Assembly: GCA_964350245.1 (NCBI GenBank)
Contig: CAYGJC010000009.1
Span: forward strand, 1 to 64,000
Reading direction: 5' to 3'
Length of the DNA stretch: 64,000 nucleotides
From: JAJACP01 sp964350245
Lineage (GTDB): Bacteria; Chlamydiota; Chlamydiia; Chlamydiales; JAAKFR01
Made by a program: the position numbers and the translations under genes. Below, piece by piece: positions 50,294-59,321 of this stretch (positions within the stretch are counted from its first letter, which is position 1; each line of letters starts with the position of its first letter). The notes beneath the pieces were generated by a model. That model was given only the letters and a program-made list of their open reading frames with translations. It was not told the DNA's origin and did not search any database.

Positions 50294-50800
50294 CTAAGAC
50301 TCCTTTTTCTTGAGGTAGTGGTAGTTAGCAGCTGAGCGGAAATAGAGCATGGCGCCATTCATGAGCGCTGAGCCAACGGCGACATCAATCACACCGCGCG
50401 TGTCGAGGGTGATGGGGATAAAGCGGAGACTCATGCCCAGTCCCATCATGGACGCAATCAATAGGTAGTGCCCTTTAGTGTAGAGGTTTGTAATGCTAGA
50501 AGGATTGGACAGAGTGAAAATTCGATTTACCTGCCTTTGAGCCGTTTTGCCCAACACGTAGCGTCCTTTTACAAATCCTAGAAGAAGAGCAAAAGAGAGA
50601 AGAATCACCACACCGTTTTGGCGATCAGGAAAGAAGCGATTGACCAAAACAAGCATAGAAAAGCGCCCCGGTAACAGAGCGGCTTCCGGATTACGGAGCG
50701 TTTCCATAATAAAGCGGAGGCCGAGAGTTAGAAGGAAGGTTCCGATGGCCAGCCAGACTAAACCAGCCATAATAATCAGTGTGCGGTGTTTGAGTTTCAT
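50294..50800 (-). CDS. Four-helix membrane protein of unknown function
   Basis: The 168-residue protein has about four membrane helices (near 8-32, 60-78, 108-126, 134-152) connected by short basic loops, and ends in YHYLKKKES. No family is recognised with confidence. It heads the minus-strand run that continues with the PIN-TRAM gene, acpS, trxB and an outer-membrane protein, and shares an 80-base divergent gap with lgt. Confidence 0.7.
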   Translation of the reverse strand: MKLKHRTLIIMAGLVWLAIGTFLLTLGLRFIMETLRNPEAALLPGRFSMLVLVNRFFPDRQNGVVILLSFALLLGFVKGRYVLGKTAQRQVNRIFTLSNPSSITNLYTKGHYLLIASMMGLGMSLRFIPITLDTRGVIDVAVGSALMNGAMLYFRSAANYHYLKKKES

Positions 50801-50822
50801 AGGGGAGGGCTCACAATCTCGG

Positions 50823-50850
50823 TTGAAAAATTTTAACTCCAGAGTATAGA
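50823..50850 (+). promoter_or_regulatory. Sigma-70-type promoter for lgt
   Basis: TTGAAA at 50823-50828 and TATAGA at 50845-50850 are separated by 16 bases, and a start of transcription would fall about 20 bases before the ATG at 50881. The site lies in the 80-base divergent gap. Chlamydial sigma-66 recognises similar sequences. Confidence 0.55.
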
Positions 50851-50880
50851 CTCAAGGGTCGTTTTTTACTAGGGGTTGAA

Positions 50881-51759
50881 ATGGGTTTTGGTCATCTTGC
50901 TTGGGATCCGGACAGAATTTTTTTTGTTGTTCCCTATCTTAATCACCCCGTCACGTGGTATGGGGTCCTTTTTGCCTTTGGTTTTTTGGTAGGTTATTTT
51001 TTAACGCGTAAATTATTTACCCGTTTTTTAGCCGATCCTATTACCCCTTTAGCGGAGACAAAATTAGCCGCGATTCAGCTTACGGATCGGCTGGCTTTGT
51101 TTGTTGTTCTGGGGACCATTATTGGAGCGCGTCTGGGCCATGTCTTTTTTTATGGGTGGTCCTACTATAGCCAAAATCCACTAGATATCTTTAAGATTTG
51201 GGAGGGGGGGCTTGCCAGTCATGGAGGAGCATTGGGCGTTCTCTTGGGGCTCTTTATTTTCATTTGGTGGAATAGGCGCCTCTACCCCAAGCTTACCTTT
51301 CTTTCTCTACTTGATATACTCGTGGTCCCTACAGCCTTTGTCGGTGCGTGCATTCGGGTAGGCAACTTTGTGAATCAAGAGATTACGGGAATTCCGACCG
51401 ATCTGCCGTGGGGAGTCATCTTTGTCAATCCTGTGGATGGCTACCCCGGAGTCCCTTTGCACCCAGTTCAGCTCTATGAGGCTGCTGCTTATCTGGCTAT
51501 CTTTGGTTTTCTGTATTTTTTATGGAAAGCGCGTGCGCATCTTGTGGGTTTTGGAATGCTGAGCGGGTGGTTTTTTACCCTTGTTTTTGGCTTTCGCTTT
51601 GTTTTAGAGTTTTTCAAAATGCCTCAGCATCAATGGCTGGATCAAAACGGTGTGCTCACAATGGGCCAATTGCTCAGTATTCCCTTCATCTTTTTGGGGA
51701 TCGCTTTGCTAATTTATAACTACTTGCGAACAAAAAATGCAAAACTACCTCCATCCTGA
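50881..51759 (+). CDS. lgt: Prolipoprotein diacylglyceryl transferase
   Basis: The 292-residue membrane protein has about seven helices and the Lgt signature GGLASHGGALGVLLG near residue 110. The conserved GARLGHVFFY and RVGNFVNQEITG precede and follow it, and HPVQLYEAAAYL comes later. It attaches diacylglycerol to lipobox cysteines; the small lipoprotein at 6468 is one candidate substrate. Its last 23 bases overlap fcl, so the two are translated from one transcript. Confidence 0.95.
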   Translation: MGFGHLAWDPDRIFFVVPYLNHPVTWYGVLFAFGFLVGYFLTRKLFTRFLADPITPLAETKLAAIQLTDRLALFVVLGTIIGARLGHVFFYGWSYYSQNPLDIFKIWEGGLASHGGALGVLLGLFIFIWWNRRLYPKLTFLSLLDILVVPTAFVGACIRVGNFVNQEITGIPTDLPWGVIFVNPVDGYPGVPLHPVQLYEAAAYLAIFGFLYFLWKARAHLVGFGMLSGWFFTLVFGFRFVLEFFKMPQHQWLDQNGVLTMGQLLSIPFIFLGIALLIYNYLRTKNAKLPPS

Positions 51760-52717
51760 ACAAACAATCTTAATTGCCGGCGCTGAGGGGATGGTGGGCA
51801 GTGCCATGGTCCGTCTTTTAGGTAGGCACGGATACACAAACCTACTCACACCCCCAAGGGCAGCTCTGGACTATACTAATCAAGTAGCTGTAAGAGAGTA
51901 TTTGGCTACTCATAGACCTGATGTCGTGGTGGTTGCGGCTGCAAAAGTGGGGGGCATTTATGCGAACATGACCTATCCGGCTGAGTTTATCTACACAAAT
52001 TTGATGATCGCTTCCAACTTGATTCATGAGTCTTATCAGATGGGTGTTCAACGGCTTCTTTATCTTGGTAGCACGTGTATCTATCCGCGCGAAGCCCCAC
52101 AGCCCATTCCTGAAGAGGCGCTTTTGACAGGACCCTTAGAGAAAACCAATGAGGCGTATGCGCTTGCCAAAATTGCGGGAATCAAGCTTTGTGAATACTA
52201 CCGCCGGCAATATGGGTGCCACTACATTTCGGCGATGCCGACTAATCTATATGGACCGGGCGACACCTATCATTCTGAAAATGCGCATGTGATTCCGGCT
52301 TTGATTCGCCGCTTTCACGAGGCAAAGCTAGCCAATCTTCCGGAAGTTTCTATTTGGGGAACAGGAAAGGCCTTGCGAGAGTTTCTTTACGTAGAGGATT
52401 TAGCGGAGGCATGTCTATTTCTTTTGCAGCACTATGATGCGCCTGAGCAGATCAATGTCGGTTCCGATGAGGAGGTCACAATCTTAGATGTAGCTAAAGA
52501 GATTGCTGAGGTCGTCGGTTATCAGGGGAATCTTGTTCAGGATCTCTCCAAGCCGGATGGGACGCCGCGGAAGAAAACGGATACCACCCGCATTAACCGG
52601 ATGGGGTGGCGACCTAAGATCTCTCTTCGTGAGGGACTCGAGCAGAGTTATTCCGATTATCAGCGGCTTTTGCACGGTGCAGATCGAAATACATCCGTTC
52701 AGCCCGCTGAGCGTTGA
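51737..52717 (+). CDS. fcl: GDP-L-fucose synthase
   Basis: The 326-residue short-chain dehydrogenase-like protein has the NADP motif GAEGMVGSAMVRLLG, the family-specific AAKVGGIYANMTYPAEFI, LGSTCIYPREAPQPIPE, the catalytic YALAKIAG, and MPTNLYGPGDTYHSENAHVIPALI. It converts GDP-4-keto-6-deoxymannose to GDP-L-fucose. The partner GDP-mannose dehydratase is not in this window. Start and stop both overlap neighbours: 23 bases with lgt and about 104 bases, antisense, with the unknown gene that faces it. Confidence 0.93.
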   Translation: MQNYLHPEQTILIAGAEGMVGSAMVRLLGRHGYTNLLTPPRAALDYTNQVAVREYLATHRPDVVVVAAAKVGGIYANMTYPAEFIYTNLMIASNLIHESYQMGVQRLLYLGSTCIYPREAPQPIPEEALLTGPLEKTNEAYALAKIAGIKLCEYYRRQYGCHYISAMPTNLYGPGDTYHSENAHVIPALIRRFHEAKLANLPEVSIWGTGKALREFLYVEDLAEACLFLLQHYDAPEQINVGSDEEVTILDVAKEIAEVVGYQGNLVQDLSKPDGTPRKKTDTTRINRMGWRPKISLREGLEQSYSDYQRLLHGADRNTSVQPAER

Positions 52718-54038
52718 ATGGAAGTAGCGGAGTGCACGCTCTAAACAGCTTTTCTATCTGTTGCAGAGCAGACTGTTCATCGAGTTCCCAGTTGTCATCT
52801 TCGGCAAGGCATTCATGTGCATACCAGTCTACCAGAGCATCAACGTGGGACTGAATCTTCTGCTCTCTACGATGATTGAGCCACCAGATCTTATACAACC
52901 AGGTTGCTGCTGCCAAACGAGGTGTTGGGTCACATTCATCAAAAAAATCGAGTATCAGTTGGTGGACAGCTTCGCTTTTCGATGTGTGGAGGGGAAGGGC
53001 ATCTAAATGTTCAAAGGCAACCTCTAAAAGTGCAGACTCTTCAAACAGAGGAAGGACTCCATAGGAAAGTGGAGAAACCTCTTCCCACAAATCTAGGGAG
53101 AGGTGCACACTCTGTTTTTTTCTTTGATCGTTTAGCAGCTCTTCTACGGATAGTTTGAAGTTAGTCAGCACTTGTATCCACATCTCTTCTCCAAAACATT
53201 CAGAGACTTGATAAAGCTTAAAGAATAACTGAGAAAGGACCGATTCATCTAATGCATCAGTTCCATCGTCTATCGTCTTTGAAATCAACAAAAGAGCACT
53301 TTCTTTCTGGCACTCTTCAAAGAGCTGCTGTTTGAATTCTGTGCCCTGTAGCGGATCAATACATGAATCTACAAATTGGGTGATGTAGAGAAAACAATGA
53401 TCCTCGGGCGTCGTTAAGATTCTTGCTGGATCTTTGAGATAATCGCAGAGTTTCTGAGTAAAACGAGCGCCAAAGCTTAATTGATCAAAAGAATAAGAAC
53501 ATTGATTCGCCAATCTAATCAGAAAGCAGAGGTCATCCACAAAGGTAAAGCTGATGGAGAAGAAGGGATTTTTCTCGAGGTTGGTTCGAATCACCTGGCC
53601 TACGTGAAAGCCCTTTTTTTGTGCTACATAGGCACGTGCTTCTGGATAGCAACATCTGCCCATTACCTCTTTCACATGTTCATAGCCGATGTGGAGAAGA
53701 ACCGAGAGTAGAGGAGTTGTGAGTAGCTGCTCGGTTATCGTAATCCCCTTTTCATCAAAATCAGTGGAAAGTAAAGCCTCTTTTAGGTTTGAGCGCCACC
53801 CATGGGGAGGGTGAACGTCCCAAAGGTTAACGGGCATCTTCAGCGTATCGGATGGTAGAAGATCAAAGACAACTGAAGCGCAAATAGAGCCAATTGGATG
53901 GTGTCGATCGCGGGCATCTTTGGAAAGAGTGGTTTGTCGCTCTTTGCATCTTTCAGGTACCCAGTGAGTGGGAGAAAATGGCTGAGACGAGGGGATGCTG
54001 TTAGCCATCTCCATCCAGATCTTTTCTATGTTGATCAT
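52614..54038 (-). CDS. Unrecognised protein, paralogue of the next gene (copy 2)
   Basis: The product of about 474 residues has no known domain and no signal peptide or membrane helix. It aligns along its length with the protein at 54001-55341. Shared blocks are RTNLEKNPFF near 155, DDLCFLIRLA, the strongest block LAAATWLYKIWW with LVDWYAHECLAEDDNWE, and a C-terminal LPFNAQRAERMYFDLH. It reads as all-helical. The ATG at 54036-54038 was taken as start; a GTG 27 bases earlier and ATGs at 54014 and 54008 are alternatives. About 104 bases at the 3' end are antisense to fcl. Confidence 0.72.
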   Translation of the reverse strand: MINIEKIWMEMANSIPSSQPFSPTHWVPERCKERQTTLSKDARDRHHPIGSICASVVFDLLPSDTLKMPVNLWDVHPPHGWRSNLKEALLSTDFDEKGITITEQLLTTPLLSVLLHIGYEHVKEVMGRCCYPEARAYVAQKKGFHVGQVIRTNLEKNPFFSISFTFVDDLCFLIRLANQCSYSFDQLSFGARFTQKLCDYLKDPARILTTPEDHCFLYITQFVDSCIDPLQGTEFKQQLFEECQKESALLLISKTIDDGTDALDESVLSQLFFKLYQVSECFGEEMWIQVLTNFKLSVEELLNDQRKKQSVHLSLDLWEEVSPLSYGVLPLFEESALLEVAFEHLDALPLHTSKSEAVHQLILDFFDECDPTPRLAAATWLYKIWWLNHRREQKIQSHVDALVDWYAHECLAEDDNWELDEQSALQQIEKLFRACTPLLPFNAQRAERMYFDLHRAKAADNRNNSARVPHEERS

Positions 54039-55341
54039 GTAATCTGAAGTGCGTCTGTTCAGCACGGAGCCGGCTAAAAGGCAGAAGAGGAAAATCAGAG
54101 CGAAATTGCGCTTCTACCCAAGTGGATACGGCGTCTCGCTCCTGGTTCCAATTTCCTTTATCGACTAGATAATCATGCACGTACCAGTCAACTAGCCGAT
54201 CGGTATAGGAAATGTTTTTTTCTTTTCTGGTGCGGTCAAACCACCAAGCTTTATAGAGCCAGGTTGCCGCTCTTAAACGGTTTTTTTTCGGATGCTTACA
54301 ATCCAAGCACGCTTCACTGAGCTCAGAGATGGCATCCATGTGTCCGTAAAGGCAGTTGTGTGCTTCAAAAAAAGCGAAGGCATTTGTGACTATCGGGTTT
54401 TTGACAAGTAGGGGGCAGCTGCCGTAGGCCACAGGAGCACTGGCTAGCCAAAGGGAGTGATATATCTGACCACTCTCTTTTGGACGTGTGCCATTAGGTT
54501 TGTTTTGGAAAGAATCTGCAAGGCGGGAAGTGATTTTTTCCGGCATCTCCTTACCAAAACAGGCGGAAATGTAAGCGAGATCTGTCATCAAGGAGGTAAG
54601 ATCTACGGTTTCAAGATTTGTGTTTTCTATCAGATTACGGCAAAGCGTTTGTTGATCGGGAGTCAGTTTCAAAGAAAGTTCCGGAGAATGAGTCGTGTGA
54701 TCGGATGCGGCTCCCCCTGTCCCCTGAGCGGGTAAGCTGGGATGTTTCAGTAAATCGATCAGTTGGATGAGGTAAAGAAAGGAGTGATCTAAAGGATCGA
54801 CATGAACAGGACTGGAAACGCAGAGTTGCTGAAGAAACAGAGTCTGAATGTGGATCTGATCTACTGAAGGCATTTGGATTGAGGAGCTGTCACTTAAGCG
54901 ACACAGATAGCTTAGGTCATGAGCAAAACTGAGTGGATTTTTTAAAAAGGGATTTCGTTCCAGATTATCACGAATGAGTCGTGTACAGTTGAGCGTATCT
55001 TTTGGAAGCTTTCCACGAGGGCATTTTTTTACGACATCATTGATGCGCTGATAGCTAATTGCGATCAAGGATTCAACAACTTGATCTGTTAGCTGCGCTC
55101 GAGTGACAAGATTTCCCCCCGATTGTACCTTAAGTTTGATCAAGGCTGTCTTGAATGGAACTCGCCATTCCGCTTGTGGAGCCGAAGGCCAGCGTTTGGC
55201 AGACCGCGCCAGCAGTTCTTTCGGAAGAAGATCAAGAAGGATCTCCGAACAAGTGCGACACAAAGAACTTGTTTGGATAGCTGCATCTCTGAGCAAATGG
55301 AGCTGGCAAGAATTCAATCCACTTAAGCTATTTATAAACAT
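54001..55341 (-). CDS. Unrecognised protein, paralogue of the preceding gene (copy 1)
   Basis: The 446-residue product is the tandem relative of the protein at 52614-54038. Matching blocks are RDNLERNPFL, AHDLSYLCRLS, LRAATWLYKAWWFDRTRKEK, LVDWYVHDYLVDKGNWN and LPFSRLRAEQTHFRLH. Several cysteines occur near the N-terminus (SLCRTCSEILLDLLP). No known domain, signal peptide or membrane helix is seen. The frame begins at an ATG with no clear ribosome site. Its end overlaps the start region of the second copy, so the two are read together. Cytosolic or secreted-effector roles are both open. Confidence 0.75.
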   Translation of the reverse strand: MFINSLSGLNSCQLHLLRDAAIQTSSLCRTCSEILLDLLPKELLARSAKRWPSAPQAEWRVPFKTALIKLKVQSGGNLVTRAQLTDQVVESLIAISYQRINDVVKKCPRGKLPKDTLNCTRLIRDNLERNPFLKNPLSFAHDLSYLCRLSDSSSIQMPSVDQIHIQTLFLQQLCVSSPVHVDPLDHSFLYLIQLIDLLKHPSLPAQGTGGAASDHTTHSPELSLKLTPDQQTLCRNLIENTNLETVDLTSLMTDLAYISACFGKEMPEKITSRLADSFQNKPNGTRPKESGQIYHSLWLASAPVAYGSCPLLVKNPIVTNAFAFFEAHNCLYGHMDAISELSEACLDCKHPKKNRLRAATWLYKAWWFDRTRKEKNISYTDRLVDWYVHDYLVDKGNWNQERDAVSTWVEAQFRSDFPLLPFSRLRAEQTHFRLHDQHRKDLDGDG

Positions 55342-55372
55342 AAAAGAAGATTAATACATAAGTAATTGAAAA

Positions 55373-56770
55373 TCAACGACAATTTTCAAGAATTTTCAAA
55401 ATCCCTTTGACAGACCCTGCCATTTCATGATTTTTGGATTCTAATCCCTTTTGAATTTGTTTCACGGAGGCCATCACAGTCGAGTGGTCTCGCGCAAAAA
55501 TATCTCCGATTTTCATGAAAGGGAGGTTGAGTTCTTGTCGGCAAAGATGCATGGCGATTTGGCGGGGTAGAGCGCACTCACGAGCTTGTGATTTGCTTAA
55601 AATATCGTCCATCCGAATTCCGTAAAATTCAGCTACGGTTCGAATGATTTTGCCGGGAGTGAGTACGGCTTTCTCTTCTTCTTGGATCAGATCAGCTAAG
55701 TAGTGTTCCGCAACTTTCAAAGAGAGAGGAAGAGAGGGGGGATTGCCCAGACCTTTGTTCAGATGCGTTCGGAGAATCAGGGCTTCCAGAGCGCGGATCA
55801 AATTTTTTGTGCTATTACCAAAGGTGTGAATCAGGAATTCTTTAACAGAGGTCTCCAAGGGGAAAGAAACCTTTTCCGCTTTTTGGAGCAAAATGGTCTC
55901 CATTTCTTCTTTTCCGGCCATGTGCAGAGGAATCACAATACCCCACTCAAAACGGCTAACCAGACGTGGTTCAATGAATTTGAGCTCTTGTGGAGGACAG
56001 GCTGCGCTTAAAATGATCTGTTTGTTTTCGACGTGTAGGGTGTTAAAAGTATGAAAAAGTTCTTCTTGAGTCGCTCCTTTGCGTGAGAAGACTTCGATAT
56101 CATCGATCAATAGGGCATCAACATTACGGTAAGCTTTTCGAAAGGCCTGCATCTCTCCACTGCGGATGGCTCCCACAACATGCTCAGTGAAGGTATTGGC
56201 TCGCACATAGAGTACTTTTTTCCCTGACTCTTTGAGCTTGTTTGCTGTTGCCATCATCAAGTGGGTTTTTCCTGTTCCTGAGCGCCCGAATAGATAAATG
56301 GGGTTGAAAGAGAGAGACTCAGCCTGAGAATCAACGGGTTGCAGGGTTTCAGAGTTAATAGCACAACTCTCGCAGAGCAATTTATAAGCTAGAAGATTGT
56401 TAGATGAAGAGACATACGTTTCAAACTGCGATTGGGAGTCTAGTTCATCGAAGTTGAGTTGAAAAGCCGGTGCTGTAAAAGAAGCCGGAGCCTGTTTTTT
56501 ACGTCGCTGGGGTGTCTTTTCTCCATCGCCTTGCTGCGCGGAGACGGCAATATGCACCTTGATCTGTTTATGATTATTGTTGAAAAGACGCGTCTGCACA
56601 CGGTGGCGCATATGCTCCTCAAACCAGATTGACTTGAAAGAATCGGAGGCTTCAAGGTAGAGATTGCAGGCATCGAAGCGGACAATTTGCAAAGGACGGA
56701 GCCACTTATCTACGGTCTCTTTTCCGAGTTCCTTCTCCTGCTGTGTGAGGAATTCTTCCCAAGCGCGCAT
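55373..56770 (-). CDS. dnaA: Chromosomal replication initiator DnaA
   Basis: The 465-residue protein has all DnaA domains: domain I (MRAWEEFLTQQEKELG, TVDKWLRPL), a short linker, the AAA+ core with Walker A YLFGRSGTGKTHLM and Walker B ALLIDDIEVF, the sensor/arginine region EPRLVSRFEWG, and domain IV with the DNA-binding signature ARDHSTVMASV. It opens the replication origin. Chlamydiae typically encode two DnaA proteins; which one this is cannot be told here. No DnaA-box cluster was seen in the window, so an adjacent origin is not supported. Confidence 0.95.
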   Translation of the reverse strand: MRAWEEFLTQQEKELGKETVDKWLRPLQIVRFDACNLYLEASDSFKSIWFEEHMRHRVQTRLFNNNHKQIKVHIAVSAQQGDGEKTPQRRKKQAPASFTAPAFQLNFDELDSQSQFETYVSSSNNLLAYKLLCESCAINSETLQPVDSQAESLSFNPIYLFGRSGTGKTHLMMATANKLKESGKKVLYVRANTFTEHVVGAIRSGEMQAFRKAYRNVDALLIDDIEVFSRKGATQEELFHTFNTLHVENKQIILSAACPPQELKFIEPRLVSRFEWGIVIPLHMAGKEEMETILLQKAEKVSFPLETSVKEFLIHTFGNSTKNLIRALEALILRTHLNKGLGNPPSLPLSLKVAEHYLADLIQEEEKAVLTPGKIIRTVAEFYGIRMDDILSKSQARECALPRQIAMHLCRQELNLPFMKIGDIFARDHSTVMASVKQIQKGLESKNHEMAGSVKGILKILENCR

Positions 56771-56826
56771 GATCTATAGACACCTTTTACCTGTTTATAC
56801 TTCATAACGCCTTTGACAGAAAAATT

Positions 56827-59238
56827 CTACAACTTCTTTTTCTCTGGTACAATTAATTCTGGTTGCTTGAATTTTTTGTCTAAAATGCGGTTTGTAATCA
56901 ACTGCTGAACGATTCCGAGGAGCATTGATGAGAGCCAGTAGAGGTTCAAACCAGAGGGGAAATGGTAGAACATCACCATGAAGACAACAGTCATTATGGT
57001 TCCCATTGTTTTCTGCTGCCTCTGTTGATCGGTCATCTGATTGGGATCTTTTGGCGCTGTAGAGGTCAGTCTCTGCTGGAAGAACATGACCACACCAAGC
57101 AATATCGGAAGCAGGTGAAATTGATTACCAATAAAGAAAATCGGTGCTTTCCACTGGAAGAGCACGTCGGGAGCGGTTAGGTCATTGATCCACCCCGGAA
57201 TGAAAACGGCCCCTCGCAGCTGGAATGAGGACTTCAGCAAATCGAACATGGCAATCAGAAAAGGAATCTGAATCACGACAGGAATACAGCCCGTGAAGGG
57301 ATTGACCTTCTTTTCTCGGTAAAGCGCCATGATCTCCACTTGCGCTTTTTTGGGCTCTTTTTTGTATTTCTTCTGAATCGCTTGAATCTGCGGGGAGAGC
57401 AGTTGCATGCGCCGCATGGACTTAATCGACCACGCATTGAGAGGATAGAGCAGCACGCGCAAGAAAATAGTCAACAGGATGATCGAAAAGCCCCATGAGT
57501 GAGTGATGCTATAGAAAAACTTCATCACCACAAAGAGCAGTTTTGAAAAAGGCTCAGAGATGAAGGAGAACCATCCATAAAAGGTGCGGCAGGCAATGTA
57601 ATCAGGGTTGTAACCGGTTGTTGGGTCAGAATAAATCCGATCCACCCGCTTCAAAATGCTCTCTTCAAAAGGGCCTGAGTAAATACGAAATTTAAGTGGC
57701 CCCCCTTTCGTAGGAATCGGAAGAAGAAGCTGATAGCCGGGGTATTTAGTGGCCGGGTAGGGATGGTATTCGGGATCGATCACCGAAAGGCGGGTGGGGA
57801 CGACTGTGCCGGGGACGGCAGCTGCGCGATAGCCGGCTCCTATTTCGGTTAGCGGATCCATAATCATGCCCAAATAGCCATTTGAGTTCACAATCCAATC
57901 GGGGCTAACTGAGCTCACAGTGACCACTTCTTTTGCTTTTGGCAAAGAGAGTTTTTCTACCTCACCTTTTCCCTTTCTGGAGACACGGTATTGAATTTGG
58001 GGCGAAGAGGAGTTAGACATAATCTCTACCTCAGGAACACCTGAGGTGAGCCAAAGACCACGGCTATCGCCTTCCACGTTAATCGTAAGATCAAAAACGT
58101 AGGGCGCAGCACTCTTTTCATCCGAAAGGGTATAGGTTTTGGTAATCTTTCGATGTGGCTGTGTGGCTTCAAAGACAATGGTGTTTTGGGTAAACTCTTT
58201 GACTGTATAGACCAACTCTGCCATCTCAGGATAGTCAGATACCAAGTTGAGCGCATAGAATTGAGGTGCAATCGCCACTGTTTTTTTATTCCAAACACCA
58301 CGCCGCAGCAGGGGGTAGTAACCACCGATGGTGTCAGGTTGGTGCACCTCATTGGAGTCCGGCGTTAGGTAGGGATGTGCAGGGAATCTGGCATTGGCTG
58401 GATAGTCCTCTGCGAGCGTACGGTCGAAGCCGATCTCGTTGACCACACTCTCTTGATCTTCCTTGCTCTTTAAAGGAAGATTGATTTCGGCAAGAGCGCC
58501 TCCCACGTTGGTGAAAACAAGCTGTTGGTAGTCATTTTCCAAAACATAGTATTTCTGCTCCTGGTCACCGGCCTGTAGGGCGGCTAGAGGCGCTTTTGCT
58601 TTAAACAGACCTGTTAGATTCGGAAGTGTTTGTAGCTCCACAAAAGCTCCAGAGCGCCACTCATAAAAGCCAATTGGAAGCCATCCGCGGCTTGTTTTAT
58701 ACAAAGCAAGAGCATTTTCACTTAAGGGACCTAATGGGACTTCAACAACCCCGTCACGGTAGACACCAAGGTGCACCTGGGGAGTGTTATCGGCAGGAAA
58801 CGTGATCAGTTGGACATCAAAGGTGTCCATTGGAGGTAGAGCGGCGATATCGAGAGGCTCAAACTTTTTTGGAGCATAGACGATAGGACCCCCTTTGACA
58901 ACATTTTTGGTTTGAAGAGTCTGTGCTTGCTGGTTAACGAGCAGTGTTTCGGGAACTGAATCCTCCCAAGCCAGAGCAAGCGTGTTTCCTTCAACATTCA
59001 CGCCATAAGTGAGCGTCTCACCATCTTCAGCAGTAAGTTCTACCAAGGGAAGATCAGCGCTTTTGGCTAGACGCTTTTCCATATTCACTTGTAGATCAGC
59101 TACTTTTTTGGCTTTTGCTGCCTCTTGCTGTTTGAGAATCTCGCGGTTTTTCTGATCTCTTTGCTGACTAAAGAAAAAATTGAGTCCGAAAAAAGTCGCT
59201 CCGACAACAAGTACAAATACAATCGTTCGTTTGTCCAT
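56827..59238 (-). CDS. yidC: Membrane protein insertase YidC
   Basis: The 803-residue protein begins with a membrane helix (TIVFVLVVGATFFGLNFFF). A very large periplasmic domain of about 500 residues follows, then the conserved five-helix insertase core (SWGFSIILLTIFLRVLLYPLN, KYKKEPKKAQVEIMALYREKKVNPFTGCIPVVIQIPFLIAMFDLL). It ends in a basic tail PEKKKL. YidC inserts and folds inner-membrane proteins with or without Sec. The length is large compared with most YidC proteins but usual for chlamydiae. It lies upstream of dnaA on the same strand. Confidence 0.95.
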   Translation of the reverse strand: MDKRTIVFVLVVGATFFGLNFFFSQQRDQKNREILKQQEAAKAKKVADLQVNMEKRLAKSADLPLVELTAEDGETLTYGVNVEGNTLALAWEDSVPETLLVNQQAQTLQTKNVVKGGPIVYAPKKFEPLDIAALPPMDTFDVQLITFPADNTPQVHLGVYRDGVVEVPLGPLSENALALYKTSRGWLPIGFYEWRSGAFVELQTLPNLTGLFKAKAPLAALQAGDQEQKYYVLENDYQQLVFTNVGGALAEINLPLKSKEDQESVVNEIGFDRTLAEDYPANARFPAHPYLTPDSNEVHQPDTIGGYYPLLRRGVWNKKTVAIAPQFYALNLVSDYPEMAELVYTVKEFTQNTIVFEATQPHRKITKTYTLSDEKSAAPYVFDLTINVEGDSRGLWLTSGVPEVEIMSNSSSPQIQYRVSRKGKGEVEKLSLPKAKEVVTVSSVSPDWIVNSNGYLGMIMDPLTEIGAGYRAAAVPGTVVPTRLSVIDPEYHPYPATKYPGYQLLLPIPTKGGPLKFRIYSGPFEESILKRVDRIYSDPTTGYNPDYIACRTFYGWFSFISEPFSKLLFVVMKFFYSITHSWGFSIILLTIFLRVLLYPLNAWSIKSMRRMQLLSPQIQAIQKKYKKEPKKAQVEIMALYREKKVNPFTGCIPVVIQIPFLIAMFDLLKSSFQLRGAVFIPGWINDLTAPDVLFQWKAPIFFIGNQFHLLPILLGVVMFFQQRLTSTAPKDPNQMTDQQRQQKTMGTIMTVVFMVMFYHFPSGLNLYWLSSMLLGIVQQLITNRILDKKFKQPELIVPEKKKL

Positions 59239-59292
59239 ATCACTTTGAATGCTAGATAAAAATAGGAGTAGAGCCTACCAGATCCTAAAATA

Positions 59293-59321
59293 TTGACAAA
59301 GGGCGTTTTTTCTGATCATAT
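59293..59321 (+). promoter_or_regulatory. Possible promoter at the start of the helical-repeat gene
   Basis: TTGACA at 59293-59298 and TCATAT at 59316-59321 are separated by 17 bases. If it is used, transcription would start at about 59328, essentially at the second in-frame ATG (59329), giving a leaderless message. The -10 match is modest. Confidence 0.3.
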
